Shown here: positions 8,994 through 18,107 of the stretch, piece by piece
How the letters are laid out: each line of letters starts with the position of its first letter
Position numbering within the stretch: the first letter of the stretch is position 1
Assembly: GCA_023421675.1 (NCBI GenBank)
Contig: JAEZTC010000016.1
Coordinates: 62,001 to 126,000, forward strand
Direction of reading: 5' to 3'
Length of the DNA stretch: 64,000 bases
From: Bacillota bacterium
GTDB taxonomy: Bacteria; Bacillota; Clostridia; Acetivibrionales; JANLFN01
Made by a program: the position numbers and the translations under genes
Notes under the pieces: model-generated
The model's input: only the letters and a program-made list of their open reading frames with translations
The model's database searches: none
Told to the model about the DNA's origin: nothing

Positions 8994-10367
8994 ATGAGCA
9001 AGCTTAACAAGAATGATGTTGTCAAAGTCCTTCTGGACGAAAGTGATATCCCAAAACAGTGGTACAATGTTGTTGCAGATATGCCTAATAAGCCTGCACC
9101 ATATTACAGCCCAATGACAGGTAAGGTAGCCGGTCCTGAAGATATGACCCCGATTTTCCCCATGGAACTGATTCAGCAGGAGATGACTACTGACAGATTT
9201 GTTGATATTCCCGAACCTGTTAGGGAGATGTACCGTCAATGGAGGCCAAGTCCATTATATAGAGCAAGAGGCTTGGAAAAATTATTGGATACTCCAGCAA
9301 GAATTTATTATAAATACGAAGGTAATAATGCTACCGGAAGTCACAAGCTTAATTCATCAATTCCTCAGGCCTATTACAATAAAGCTGCCGGAATAAAAAG
9401 ACTGTCTACTGAAACCGGTGCGGGACAGTGGGGAAGTGCTTTAAGCCTTGCGTGCAATAGATTTGGGCTTGACTGTACTGTTTATATGGTTAAGGTAAGC
9501 TATCAGCAAAAGCCTTACAGACGTTCATTCATGCAGACATTTGGCGCTGATATATATGCAAGCCCTTCAAATTTGACAAACTCCGGAAGAGCAATTCTGG
9601 AGCATGATCCAAATTGTACAGGAAGTCTTGGTATTGCAATAAGTGAAGCGGTTGAAGATGCAGCTACACACAGCGATACCAACTATGCACTTGGAAGCGT
9701 TTTGAATCATGTTTGTATGCACCAGACAATTATTGGCCAGGAAGCTAAAAAACAGCTTGAAATGATAGATGAATACCCTGATGTTATTTTTGCATGCTGC
9801 GGCGGCGGAAGTAACTTTGCAGGTATTGCTTTTCCATTCCTTATGGATAAGTTTAAAGGGCAAAAGCTCAGAACAGTAGCGGTTGAACCGTCGGCTTGTC
9901 CTACTCTTACAAAGGGTGTTTTCGCATATGACTATGGCGATACTGCAAAGGTTGCTCCTATAGCTAAGATGTATACTTTAGGACACGACTTTGTTCCGGC
10001 AGGAATACATGCCGGAGGACTAAGATATCATGGGGCATCTTCAATAGTAAGTCAGCTTTATCATGATGGGATCATTGAAGCACAGGCTGTAGGGCAAAAC
10101 GAAGTATTTGATGCGGCCGTTATGTTCGCCAGAACTGAAGGAATAGTTCCTGCACCTGAATCGTCACACGCTATCAGAGCAGCAATTGATGAAGCTGTCA
10201 AAGCTAAGGAAGCTGGAACTGAAAAGGTTATACTTTTTAACCTGAGTGGACACGGCTATTTCGATTTCACTGCATATGACAATTACTTCAAAGGTAATCT
10301 TGAAGATATAGAATATTCCGAAGATAGTGTAAAGGAAAGCCTTACAAAGCTTCCAAATGTAGAGTGA
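8994..10367 (+). CDS. trpB2: Tryptophan synthase beta chain, TrpB2 type
   Basis: A pyridoxal-phosphate enzyme of the TrpB2 (TIGR01415-type) branch, 457 residues, longer than TrpB1 (about 400). It condenses indole with serine, or in some relatives O-phosphoserine, to give tryptophan. Seen: the PLP lysine K118 in GSHKLN, the phosphate-binding glycine loop CCGGGSNFAG near residue 263, and the TrpB2-specific N-terminal extension with PAPYYSPMTGK. It stands alone, without trpA or other trp genes, as is common for TrpB2, so indole rescue rather than channelled synthesis is likely. Start ATG is preceded by a purine-rich GAGGAGAG region with several GATGAG repeats. Confidence 0.93.
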   Translation: MSKLNKNDVVKVLLDESDIPKQWYNVVADMPNKPAPYYSPMTGKVAGPEDMTPIFPMELIQQEMTTDRFVDIPEPVREMYRQWRPSPLYRARGLEKLLDTPARIYYKYEGNNATGSHKLNSSIPQAYYNKAAGIKRLSTETGAGQWGSALSLACNRFGLDCTVYMVKVSYQQKPYRRSFMQTFGADIYASPSNLTNSGRAILEHDPNCTGSLGIAISEAVEDAATHSDTNYALGSVLNHVCMHQTIIGQEAKKQLEMIDEYPDVIFACCGGGSNFAGIAFPFLMDKFKGQKLRTVAVEPSACPTLTKGVFAYDYGDTAKVAPIAKMYTLGHDFVPAGIHAGGLRYHGASSIVSQLYHDGIIEAQAVGQNEVFDAAVMFARTEGIVPAPESSHAIRAAIDEAVKAKEAGTEKVILFNLSGHGYFDFTAYDNYFKGNLEDIEYSEDSVKESLTKLPNVE

Positions 10368-10403
10368 TTTGTTTACTGTAAAAAAATTATTATGTTACTA
10401 CTA

Positions 10404-10429
10404 AAGGGATACACAGTTGTGTATCCCTT
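10404..10429. terminator. Hairpin between convergent genes
   Basis: Perfect 12-bp stem AAGGGATACACA/TGTGTATCCCTT with a 2-nt centre; no strong T-run follows on either strand, so termination strength is uncertain. Confidence 0.5.
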
Positions 10430-10489
10430 AAATTTATAACCTTTAAATATATAGCTTAAATTAACACTAGATTTTCTCATATTTTTAAG

Positions 10490-11173
10490 CTACCTTCTTG
10501 CAAGTCTCATTTCCATCCAATCTATAGCTATCCAATCGTTAGGTCCTACTCGGGAAGTGTTTTGAATTACAATTCTGTTGCTTCTTCTCAGATTAGAAAC
10601 ATTAAAGGTCAGGTTACTCCAATTAGTAAATATTCCTCCGGCAGGCACTCCATGCTGAAGAGGTACCGGTCCGGTGTGAACTACATTTCCATTTACTGTT
10701 ATCCTTGCAGAATAACTGGATACAGGTACGTTGTAATGATCGTCCAGTACTGCACGTATAACAAGCTGAACTCTTTGATTTCCCAGTGCTCCTATGATTG
10801 TAGGAATATCAAAGGTCCAGGTTCCGGTATTCCCTGTATAAAGTATATCTGCATTACGACTTGGATTTCCATAGTTGGAATAACCTGTAAGCTCTTTAAA
10901 TAGTACTATATTTGTTGTAACAGGATTATTGCTCAAAACAGGCGGAGGGTCTGAAGCAGCGGTAGCCGCTGGGTTCTGTGACATATTCTGCATTCCTTCA
11001 GAAGGAAAAGCGCCCATGCTGGGCATAAACTGCATCGGGTTAAATTGATATGGCTGATACATTTGATTCAGGGGCATAAATTGCTGCTGATACATCTGGG
11101 GCATCTGCGGCATTTGCGGCATATTATTATAACCCGTTATATTATATGGCTGCTGGAAGTAAGAATCAGACAT
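10490..11173 (-). CDS. Unrecognised protein with Met/Pro/Gln-rich N-terminus
   Basis: I do not recognise a family. The first 75 residues are low complexity, rich in Met, Pro, Gln, Tyr and Phe, with a tandem MPQ unit (NMPQMPQMPQMYQQQF). The remaining about 150 residues look like an all-beta sandwich (WTFDIPTIIGALGNQRVQLVIRAV, SARITVNGNVVHTGPVPL, WSNLTFNVSNLRRSNRIVI, WIAIDWMEMRL), reminiscent of carbohydrate-binding or jelly-roll modules. There is no signal peptide or membrane segment. Low-complexity headers of this kind occur in spore coat and exosporium proteins, so a spore-surface role is possible but only inferred. It has its own ribosome site (AAGGAG) and is monocistronic. Confidence 0.6.
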   Translation of the reverse strand: MSDSYFQQPYNITGYNNMPQMPQMPQMYQQQFMPLNQMYQPYQFNPMQFMPSMGAFPSEGMQNMSQNPAATAASDPPPVLSNNPVTTNIVLFKELTGYSNYGNPSRNADILYTGNTGTWTFDIPTIIGALGNQRVQLVIRAVLDDHYNVPVSSYSARITVNGNVVHTGPVPLQHGVPAGGIFTNWSNLTFNVSNLRRSNRIVIQNTSRVGPNDWIAIDWMEMRLARR

Positions 11174-11328
11174 AAATCATTCTCCTTATTGCACAGGCAC
11201 CATTTGGTGTCTACTTAAATTATTCCTTACACATAATATTCAAAAATATAATATTATGTTACTTTCTGGGCCGTTAGCCTTATAATATAAGTAAGGCAGG
11301 AAATAGTGATTTATCTGATTGAAATATA

Positions 11329-12708
11329 TTAATCTGTTGTATTTTTAGCCTGAGGTTCAAGCATAATAGTAATTATTGTTGTCCCGGGTTCCTTTAACTC
11401 AAAATATATCGGAGAAGGAATTTTATAGGCTTTTGGAAAATCAATTGAATCAAAGCTAAGAAAGTAGCTGCCTCTATCCATTGTCAGTTTCGCATGTCCA
11501 TCGGTATCCGTTATGGAGGAATTAATAAAGGCACTTTGTATACCATTCCCCGATACACCTTTAACTGCAAATATTACATTTTGAAGGGGTGTATCTGTCT
11601 CCCTGTCCATCAATTCAATCTGCAAAGTATATATTGAGTCATTCATAGCAGCTATTACTTTTGTAGAGGTGCTTACGCTTTTAAGGCTGGCTATAACCTC
11701 TGCAAAGTTATTTTCCCTAAATTCATTGCGTATATTTGTAAAACCCGATGCTGTTAAACCAATCAACAAAATTCCAAGAAGTGAATAAGTAGTAAATTTA
11801 AAAGGTTTACTGACACGTGTCTCTTTTACTTTGCTCGTTATTTTTTCAAAGTATTTTGTTTTACTGAAATATTCATGTATGTTTGAAGAATATTTAAACA
11901 ACAGTAAGCTTATTATAGAGGCTATAAGCATGATAATGACAGATGGCATTAAACAGAGAGTTATATATGAAAACACTGTTTCCCTGGGAAGCGGAAGTGA
12001 TAGCACCAGAGCCGAAAGCATTAATGGAATAATGATATAGTTTAAAACAATAAATATTATGCCAATAAAGATACATGAAATACCGCATGCTAAAAAAACA
12101 GCTTTAGCCCAATGAAGAAGTTCTTTTGCGTTTTTACATAAAATAACTCCGATAAAAACCATTAAAACCAAAATGACCAGCGCAGCTTCGGGTATATTTT
12201 CTATAATAAAATACATAAACCTTATATAAGACAAAGAATTACTGATATCCTGCCTGTTCATAATCCCAAGAATGGCATTAAGGTTCACTTTACCAAAGCT
12301 TTCTGCTGATCCCGGCTGAGGTGAAAGTGACTTATCAGGAAGATACAGGTCTGGAAGAAGCTGCTTTTCTCCCCTAAAGTATTCAAAAAGCCCGTTACGC
12401 AGCAAATCAAGATTCTTTCCAATTATTTCTTTTGATGAAATATCATTTACAATGCTCAATATTTGATTACTTTTATCAGATTCGTCCTGTGATTTTTCAA
12501 AACTCCCCGCTAAATCTGACATCGAACTTTCAACAATGCTCTGGATTTGGCTGTAAATATCACTTTTTTCAAAAAGCTGCTTTTGATAACCTGAGTTGAA
12601 TTGAATGGCTTTTAGGCTTAGTGAAAGAGCAGCAAAACATATCATGATACCTGTTATAACTGCAGTTATATAAAAAGTTATTTTCCTGAAACTGTTAAAA
12701 GACAGCAT
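11329..12708 (-). CDS. Unrecognised polytopic membrane protein with C-terminal beta domain
   Basis: A 459-residue protein of unknown family. Hydropathy by eye suggests one N-terminal membrane segment (about 9-31), an extracytoplasmic loop of about 140 residues, four segments between about 170 and 275, one more near 308-325, then an exposed C-terminal domain of about 110 residues. That domain (LQIELMDRETDTPLQNVIFAVKG to TDTDGHAKLTMDRGSYFLSF) resembles Cna-B/prealbumin-like folds that present loops at the surface. No catalytic motif is seen. It has its own ribosome site (GGGGGAGATATC) and lies divergent from prkA. Confidence 0.55.
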   Translation of the reverse strand: MLSFNSFRKITFYITAVITGIMICFAALSLSLKAIQFNSGYQKQLFEKSDIYSQIQSIVESSMSDLAGSFEKSQDESDKSNQILSIVNDISSKEIIGKNLDLLRNGLFEYFRGEKQLLPDLYLPDKSLSPQPGSAESFGKVNLNAILGIMNRQDISNSLSYIRFMYFIIENIPEAALVILVLMVFIGVILCKNAKELLHWAKAVFLACGISCIFIGIIFIVLNYIIIPLMLSALVLSLPLPRETVFSYITLCLMPSVIIMLIASIISLLLFKYSSNIHEYFSKTKYFEKITSKVKETRVSKPFKFTTYSLLGILLIGLTASGFTNIRNEFRENNFAEVIASLKSVSTSTKVIAAMNDSIYTLQIELMDRETDTPLQNVIFAVKGVSGNGIQSAFINSSITDTDGHAKLTMDRGSYFLSFDSIDFPKAYKIPSPIYFELKEPGTTIITIMLEPQAKNTTD

Positions 12709-12965
12709 GATATCTCCCCCATCCCCATAAGCGTTTATTAATTTGAATATGTATGTAAAAGTTATGCTGCAATATTAAAACTTAATGATATGTGGCAAGG
12801 AAGAAGGCATATGAACATATATTATATGATAAAGCATATAAGTTTTTTATATCAAATTTAATTTTAGGCAAGTAAGTAATATATATCTAGTTTTTTAATA
12901 TTATGAAATTGTAGGATTTTTTATTTTGAGCAATAAACCTTATAAATCGAAGGGGGCACTTGGAG

Positions 12966-14894
12966 ATGGTGGAATACGACATATCAAGCCTCATCCGTAA
13001 GGATAGGGAAGAAAGAAAGAGCGGACATTTTGAAGGAACCTTTCTTGAGTATCTTGAAATACTGAAAAAAGATCCAAAGCTTGCTATTCTTTCACACCAA
13101 AGGCTGTACGAAGTTATTACCTTACCCGGGGTTGAACTAATAAGAACAGATGAAAACCCTAGACTTAGAAGAATCTATGGAAATGATGTTCTGAAAAAGT
13201 ATAAATTCTTTGAAGATGATTTCTTCGGGATTGATAAAACTATAATGAAGATAGTAAATTACTTCAACTCTGCTGCCATGGAGGGAGAAGAGTCGAGACA
13301 GGTATTGTACCTTGTAGGTCCTGTTGGGTCAGGAAAATCTTCACTTATGGAAGCTTTGAAAAGAGCACTTGAAACCAGTAACCCAGTTTATGCACTTAAG
13401 GGCTGTCCAATGCGTGAAGAGCCTTTGCACCTGGTGCCAAAGCACTTAAGAAATCAATTTGAAGAGATACTTGGGGTTAAAATTGAAGGGGATTTATGTC
13501 CTGTGTGTCGTTATAAGCTGAAAAATGAACTTATGGGAGAATACGAAAGGTTCCCGGTAGAAACAGTAGGCTTCTCTATTAGGGGAAGAAAAGGCATAGG
13601 CGTTGTTCCTCCTGTTGATCCCAATAATCAGGATACTTCTGTGTTAATTGGTTCTGTTGATATCTCGAAGATTGATCTTTTCCCTGAAGATGATCCCAGG
13701 GTTCTTTCACTAAATGGTGCGTTCAATGTTGGTAACAGAGGTATTGTAGAATTTATAGAAGTATTCAAAAACGAGACTGAATATCTTCATACAATGATAA
13801 CTGCAACCCAGGAAAAATCAATTCCATCACCTGGAAAAGGGGCAATGATATATTTTGACGGTATAATACTTGCCCATTCCAATGAGGCCGAATGGAACAA
13901 ATTCAGGTCAGACCATACTAATGAAGCTATTCTGGACAGAATAGTGAAAATTGAAGTGCCTTACTGTCTTGAACTAAATGAAGAAATAAAAATATATGAA
14001 AAAATGCTTAAAAAGAGCAGGTTTAAAGCTCATATTGCTCCTCACACAATTGAAGTGGCATCAATGCTTGCTATTTTATCCAGACTTACACCGTCAAGCA
14101 AAGTTGACCCTATAACAAAGCTGAAAATTTATAATGGAGAAGAAATCATTGAAAAAGGATCAACCAGGAAGGTAGACATCTTTGAATTAAGGGATGAAGC
14201 TCCGAGAGAAGGTATGTCGGGAATATCTACCAGATTCATTATGAAAGCGCTTGATACTGCACTTTCAGAATCCGAATGCAGCTGCATAAATCCAATTTCA
14301 GTCATGGAATCACTGGTTAAGGCTGTGAAAGAGCTCACTATAAGTGAAGATGAAAAGGAAAGGTATCTAAGATATATTCAGGATATTATTAAAAAGGAAT
14401 ATAACAAGGCACTTGAAAAGGAAATTACAAAGGCATTTATACATGGATATAGGGAACAGGCAGAAAGTCTGTTTAACAATTACCTTGACCATGCAGAAGC
14501 ATTTGTTAACCGCACCAAGATAAAAGACAGCAACACAGGAGAAGAACTGGAACCTGATGAGAAATTCATGAGATCCATAGAAGAGCAGATAGGTATAATT
14601 GAATCCGCTGCAAAGGGCTTCAGAACAGATGTTACTGCTTATATGTTCTTTGTGCTCAGAAATGGCGGTAAGCTTGACTATAACAGCTATGAACCTTTAA
14701 AAGAGGCTATAGAGAAAAAACTGACAGCTTCGGTCAAAGAACTAAGCCGTATTGTAACGCAGGCCAAAGTAAGGGATAAAGACCAAAGTGAAAAATTCAA
14801 TTCAATGGTTGAGCAAATGAAAAAAAACGGTTACTGTGACCACTGTTGTAATGTAATACTCAAATATGCAGCAAATAACCTTTGGAAAGATTAG
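12966..14894 (+). CDS. prkA: PrkA family serine protein kinase / AAA+ protein
   Basis: A 642-residue PrkA protein with an N-terminal AAA+ ATPase (Walker A GPVGSGKSS near residue 118) and a C-terminal kinase-like domain. Family length is about 630-640. In Bacillus it acts in early sporulation as a kinase or AAA+ protease-like regulator; in enterics the homologue YeaG works with YeaH. The cysteine cluster CPVCRYK and the C-terminal CDHCC may bind metal. TTG at 12960 is also possible, but ATG at 12966 lies 9 bases after AGGGGG and is preferred. It is first in a tight run with yhbH and spoVR, spaced 28 bp from yhbH. Confidence 0.93.
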   Translation: MVEYDISSLIRKDREERKSGHFEGTFLEYLEILKKDPKLAILSHQRLYEVITLPGVELIRTDENPRLRRIYGNDVLKKYKFFEDDFFGIDKTIMKIVNYFNSAAMEGEESRQVLYLVGPVGSGKSSLMEALKRALETSNPVYALKGCPMREEPLHLVPKHLRNQFEEILGVKIEGDLCPVCRYKLKNELMGEYERFPVETVGFSIRGRKGIGVVPPVDPNNQDTSVLIGSVDISKIDLFPEDDPRVLSLNGAFNVGNRGIVEFIEVFKNETEYLHTMITATQEKSIPSPGKGAMIYFDGIILAHSNEAEWNKFRSDHTNEAILDRIVKIEVPYCLELNEEIKIYEKMLKKSRFKAHIAPHTIEVASMLAILSRLTPSSKVDPITKLKIYNGEEIIEKGSTRKVDIFELRDEAPREGMSGISTRFIMKALDTALSESECSCINPISVMESLVKAVKELTISEDEKERYLRYIQDIIKKEYNKALEKEITKAFIHGYREQAESLFNNYLDHAEAFVNRTKIKDSNTGEELEPDEKFMRSIEEQIGIIESAAKGFRTDVTAYMFFVLRNGGKLDYNSYEPLKEAIEKKLTASVKELSRIVTQAKVRDKDQSEKFNSMVEQMKKNGYCDHCCNVILKYAANNLWKD

Positions 14895-14922
14895 CTACTG
14901 TTATAAAGTTTGAGGTGGGTAT

Positions 14923-16137
14923 ATGGCAATTTTCAGGGAACTGGGTCATGGCGAAAAAGATCGTGCGGCAGAGGATAGAAGACGGCACAGGGAGCTTGTC
15001 GAGGATTCTATTAAAAAGAATATAGGAAGTATAATCTCTGAGGAAAGTATTATAGGACAAAGCAAGGATAAAAAAATAAAGATACCTATCAAGAGTATAA
15101 AGGAGTACCAGTTTGTCTACGGTAAAAATGTCAAGGGTGTTGCTACAGGTGATGGTGAGGAGAAAAGGGGAGATATTATTCCTGGGGACAAGGAAGGTAA
15201 TGCCGGAAAAGGGCAGGCCGGAAATGAAGAGGGAGAAGACATCTACGAGACTGAAATAACCATAGAAGAACTCATTAATTATCTTTTTGATGATCTTGAA
15301 CTTCCTGATATAGATAAAAAGAAGCTTGCAAGTATTGAAACGGTCTCTTTAAACCGAAACGTCGGTTACCAGCGCAAAGGCATTCCACCTAGGCTAGCCA
15401 AGAAACGATCTGTAATAGAAAAAATTAAAAGGAAACAATCCCTTATACGTGATGAAAAGCAGTTCGGGGAAGAAAACGGCTGCTTACAGCACGAGCAGAC
15501 AGATGTAAATATTGATGAATTGGATGAAAAAAGGCGCTTCCCGTTTAAGGAAGATGATTTACGGTATCATCGAATCAGGGAGGACAGGAAAAGAAACTAT
15601 AATGCTGTTGTAATATGTATAATGGATGTCTCTGGCTCTATGGACCAGACAAAAAAGTATATTGCGAGAAGTTTCTATTTCCTGCTCTATCAATTCCTGA
15701 GGCTGCGCTATGCCAATGTAGAAATAGTTTTTGTAGCTCATACTACTGTGGCTAAGGAAGTTAATGAAAGGGAGTTTTTTCACAGGGGAGAATCAGGCGG
15801 TACTTATATAAGCAGCGGATATGAAAAGGCTCTTGAAATAATAGAACAAAGGTATAATCCCTCCAACTGGAACATATATGCATTTCACTGCAGCGATGGT
15901 GATAATTGGTCTGAGGACAATCAAAAAGCAATAGACCTTGCTAAAAAACTTTGTGAAGTATGTAATATGTTTGGCTATGGAGAAATTGTACCCGGCTACT
16001 TTTCTGTAGGAAGTACCATTAAATCTGAATTTCAGAAACATGTCAGGAGAAAGAATTTTGGCATTATTACTATGGGTAAAAAAGAGGATATAATGCCCGG
16101 CCTTAAAAAGCTGCTTGAGAAGGAAGATCTTGAATAA
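14923..16137 (+). CDS. yhbH: Sporulation protein YhbH (DUF444)
   Basis: A 404-residue DUF444 protein, the partner of PrkA. Features: an N-terminal helical region with the family opening RRHRELVEDSIKKNI (about 21-35), a central low-complexity acidic and glycine-rich linker (about 75-110), and a von Willebrand A-like domain with a MIDAS motif D235-x-S237-x-S239 (MDVSGSM). It likely binds a divalent metal and protein partners. The stop overlaps the beginning of the spoVR region, with only 22 bases to its preferred start. Start ATG follows GAGGTGGG. In B. subtilis yhbH is under sporulation control; I see no promoter of its own here. Confidence 0.93.
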   Translation: MAIFRELGHGEKDRAAEDRRRHRELVEDSIKKNIGSIISEESIIGQSKDKKIKIPIKSIKEYQFVYGKNVKGVATGDGEEKRGDIIPGDKEGNAGKGQAGNEEGEDIYETEITIEELINYLFDDLELPDIDKKKLASIETVSLNRNVGYQRKGIPPRLAKKRSVIEKIKRKQSLIRDEKQFGEENGCLQHEQTDVNIDELDEKRRFPFKEDDLRYHRIREDRKRNYNAVVICIMDVSGSMDQTKKYIARSFYFLLYQFLRLRYANVEIVFVAHTTVAKEVNEREFFHRGESGGTYISSGYEKALEIIEQRYNPSNWNIYAFHCSDGDNWSEDNQKAIDLAKKLCEVCNMFGYGEIVPGYFSVGSTIKSEFQKHVRRKNFGIITMGKKEDIMPGLKKLLEKEDLE

Positions 16138-16159
16138 TTCTGATGTACGAGGTGTAACA

Positions 16160-17551
16160 GTGGCTGATTACAGTGTTAGTGAACTTATAGAGTGGAATGA
16201 AAAAATTGAAAAAATAGCAAGCGAATGCGGTTTGAATTACTATGATCAGGAATTTGAGATTGTGAGCTACGATGATATGATATCCTATGAGGCTTACACA
16301 GGTATGCCTTCACATTACCCTCACTGGAGCTATGGAAAGGCATATGAAAGGATTAAATCGCTCCATAAGTACAATCTTACAGGGCTGCCCTATGAAATGG
16401 TTATAAATTCAAATCCGTGCCTTGCATATCTGATGAAGGATAATACGCTTTTGCTCCAGATCCTGACTATTGCACATGTTTACGGTCATAATGATTTCTT
16501 TAAAAATAACAGGCTGTTTAAAACTGCTACTAATGCTGAATATACTGCCGAAATGTTTAAAAATCATGCCAACAGGATAAGAGAGTATATAAAGGACCCA
16601 GGTATAGGGTATGCAAGAGTGGAAAAAATCCTCAATTCTGCTCATGCTATAAGATATCAGACATCCAGAGCAATAGGAATTAAAACGATATCTGAAGAAG
16701 AACATTTGAAAAGGATGGCTGAAAGCAATGATAAGGTAAAGAGCGAATATCCTCTTCTGGAGTATAAAAAATCAAAGCAGAAGGAAATATCTCCTGACCT
16801 AAAAAAAATACCGCTCGAGCCTGAAGAAGATATTTTATATTTTTTGTCCTTATACGGAAGGTTTGAGGATTGGGAAAGAGACATTATCAATATAGTACGT
16901 TCCGAAACCTCCTACTTTTTGCCTCAGATAGAAACAAAAATAATGAATGAAGGTTGGGCCAGCTATTGGCATTATACAATTCTCAATAAGCTTAATCTGC
17001 CGCAGGGCTTGCATATGGAATTCCTTAAAAGGCATAACCAGGTGGTACTTCCGCACGAAGGCCATATAAATCCATATTACCTTGGGTTTAAAATATTTAA
17101 TTCTCTTGTAAAAAACTACCCCGAAAACCCGAAAAAAATATTTGAAGTAAGAAGTCTTGAAAGGGATGAATCCTTTATAAGAAGGTATCTTACCTATGAT
17201 TTGTGCAGAGAAATGAACCTTTTTGAATATATCAAAAGAAGTAATGAATATATGGTATCAGAGGTTTCTGATGAAGAAGGCTGGAAGAGTATAAGGGATA
17301 CACTTGCAGTAAACACCGGACTTGGCGGTATACCTGTAATAAAAGTGCTTGAATATGTGAAAAATGATAACAGTATTATATTTGAACATGAATATGACGG
17401 ACGTGAGCTAGAATTGAACTATGCCTATGAGACTTTGAAACATATTAAGGATCTCTGGGATGGTAAGGTAATGCTTTCAACAGTTTTGGACGGAAGACAG
17501 AAAATCATTGTGTGTGATGAACACCGGAGGATCACATATACTGATGTATAA
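16160..17551 (+). CDS. spoVR: SpoVR family protein
   Basis: A 463-residue SpoVR/YcgB protein. SpoVR affects spore cortex formation in B. subtilis; the biochemical activity is unknown. Seen: conserved histidine-rich stretches including MPSHYPHWSYGKAYE, HVYGHNDFFKNN, MNEGWASYWHY and RHNQVVLPHEGHINPY, which suggest metal binding. An in-frame TTG at 16115 lies inside yhbH, but GTG at 16160 has GAGGTG five bases upstream and is chosen. Third and last gene of the prkA-yhbH-spoVR unit, a grouping also found as yeaGH-ycgB in enterics. Confidence 0.93.
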   Translation: MADYSVSELIEWNEKIEKIASECGLNYYDQEFEIVSYDDMISYEAYTGMPSHYPHWSYGKAYERIKSLHKYNLTGLPYEMVINSNPCLAYLMKDNTLLLQILTIAHVYGHNDFFKNNRLFKTATNAEYTAEMFKNHANRIREYIKDPGIGYARVEKILNSAHAIRYQTSRAIGIKTISEEEHLKRMAESNDKVKSEYPLLEYKKSKQKEISPDLKKIPLEPEEDILYFLSLYGRFEDWERDIINIVRSETSYFLPQIETKIMNEGWASYWHYTILNKLNLPQGLHMEFLKRHNQVVLPHEGHINPYYLGFKIFNSLVKNYPENPKKIFEVRSLERDESFIRRYLTYDLCREMNLFEYIKRSNEYMVSEVSDEEGWKSIRDTLAVNTGLGGIPVIKVLEYVKNDNSIIFEHEYDGRELELNYAYETLKHIKDLWDGKVMLSTVLDGRQKIIVCDEHRRITYTDV

Positions 17552-17674
17552 CTTTATACCTTATAATTCTGCTAAAATCATCCCAAAGTTATTGATTTTT
17601 CCTGCTAATACGCTATAGTATTATATTATAGCTTTTTCTTTAGCAGTGTTTTTATCATAGAAATGGGGTGCGAT

Positions 17675-17953
17675 ATGCAGCATTTATTCGCTTCAGGTGA
17701 GCATATTCATAAGAAGAATATTAAGAAACTCGAACAGGGTGATTTTCGAGCTGAATACCTTGAATATGATGATATAGGCGAAAGTACAATATATAAAGCT
17801 TTAGGGGATATTGACGGAAAGCCGGCTTCAGTTAAATTTAAAATCAGCGGTGAAGCTTTTCAGGAGATAAAGTTTAAACATATGATACGAATTCTTATGC
17901 AGTCTGATTTAATGATATCTGACTGGGAAACCTATGAAATATGTTATGAATAA
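17675..17953 (+). CDS. Unrecognised small cytosolic protein
   Basis: A 92-residue protein of unknown family (MQHLFASGEHIHKKNIKKLE...). It looks alpha/beta, has no signal or membrane segment and ends in an acidic, aromatic tail (DWETYEICYE). The start ATG at 17675 follows GGGGTG by four bases; an upstream in-frame ATG at 17663 lacks a ribosome site. It lies alone between spoVR and the methyl-cycle genes. Confidence 0.6.
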   Translation: MQHLFASGEHIHKKNIKKLEQGDFRAEYLEYDDIGESTIYKALGDIDGKPASVKFKISGEAFQEIKFKHMIRILMQSDLMISDWETYEICYE

Positions 17954-18008
17954 TTGAAGTTTGAATGTATTTAAAAGTAATTAATCCTTTTTAAAGTGAA
18001 AATAGGTG

Positions 18009-18037
18009 TTGATAAATATATTTGATTGACTTATAAT
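18009..18037 (+). promoter_or_regulatory. Strong promoter of the methyl-cycle group
   Basis: TTGATA (18009-18014), a 17-bp spacer and a perfect TATAAT (18032-18037). The expected transcript start falls inside the ATGTGCA repeat array that follows. Confidence 0.8.
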
Positions 18038-18091
18038 GGTATGTGCATGTTAATATTTTACTGCACATACCTTTTTGTTTTTTAATGTGCA
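18038..18091 (+). promoter_or_regulatory. Three-site ATGTGCA operator-like array
   Basis: ATGTGCA at 18041-18047, its inverse TGCACAT at 18062-18068 and ATGTGCA again at 18085-18091. The first two are part of a perfect 10-bp inverted repeat GGTATGTGCA/TGCACATACC. Centre spacings are 21 and 23 bp, close to two helical turns. The array starts right after the -10 box and ends just before the ribosome site of the HTH-methyltransferase gene. It reads best as an operator; the first pair followed by TTTTT could also terminate transcription of the gene ending at 17953, and the last pair could fold in the leader RNA. Confidence 0.65.
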
Positions 18092-18107
18092 GTTCCCGGG
18101 GTGAAGT

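Noticed and set aside
11090..11130. Short tandem repeat as a CRISPR or minisatellite
   Set aside because: It is the coding repeat for the MPQ units of the protein at 10490-11173.
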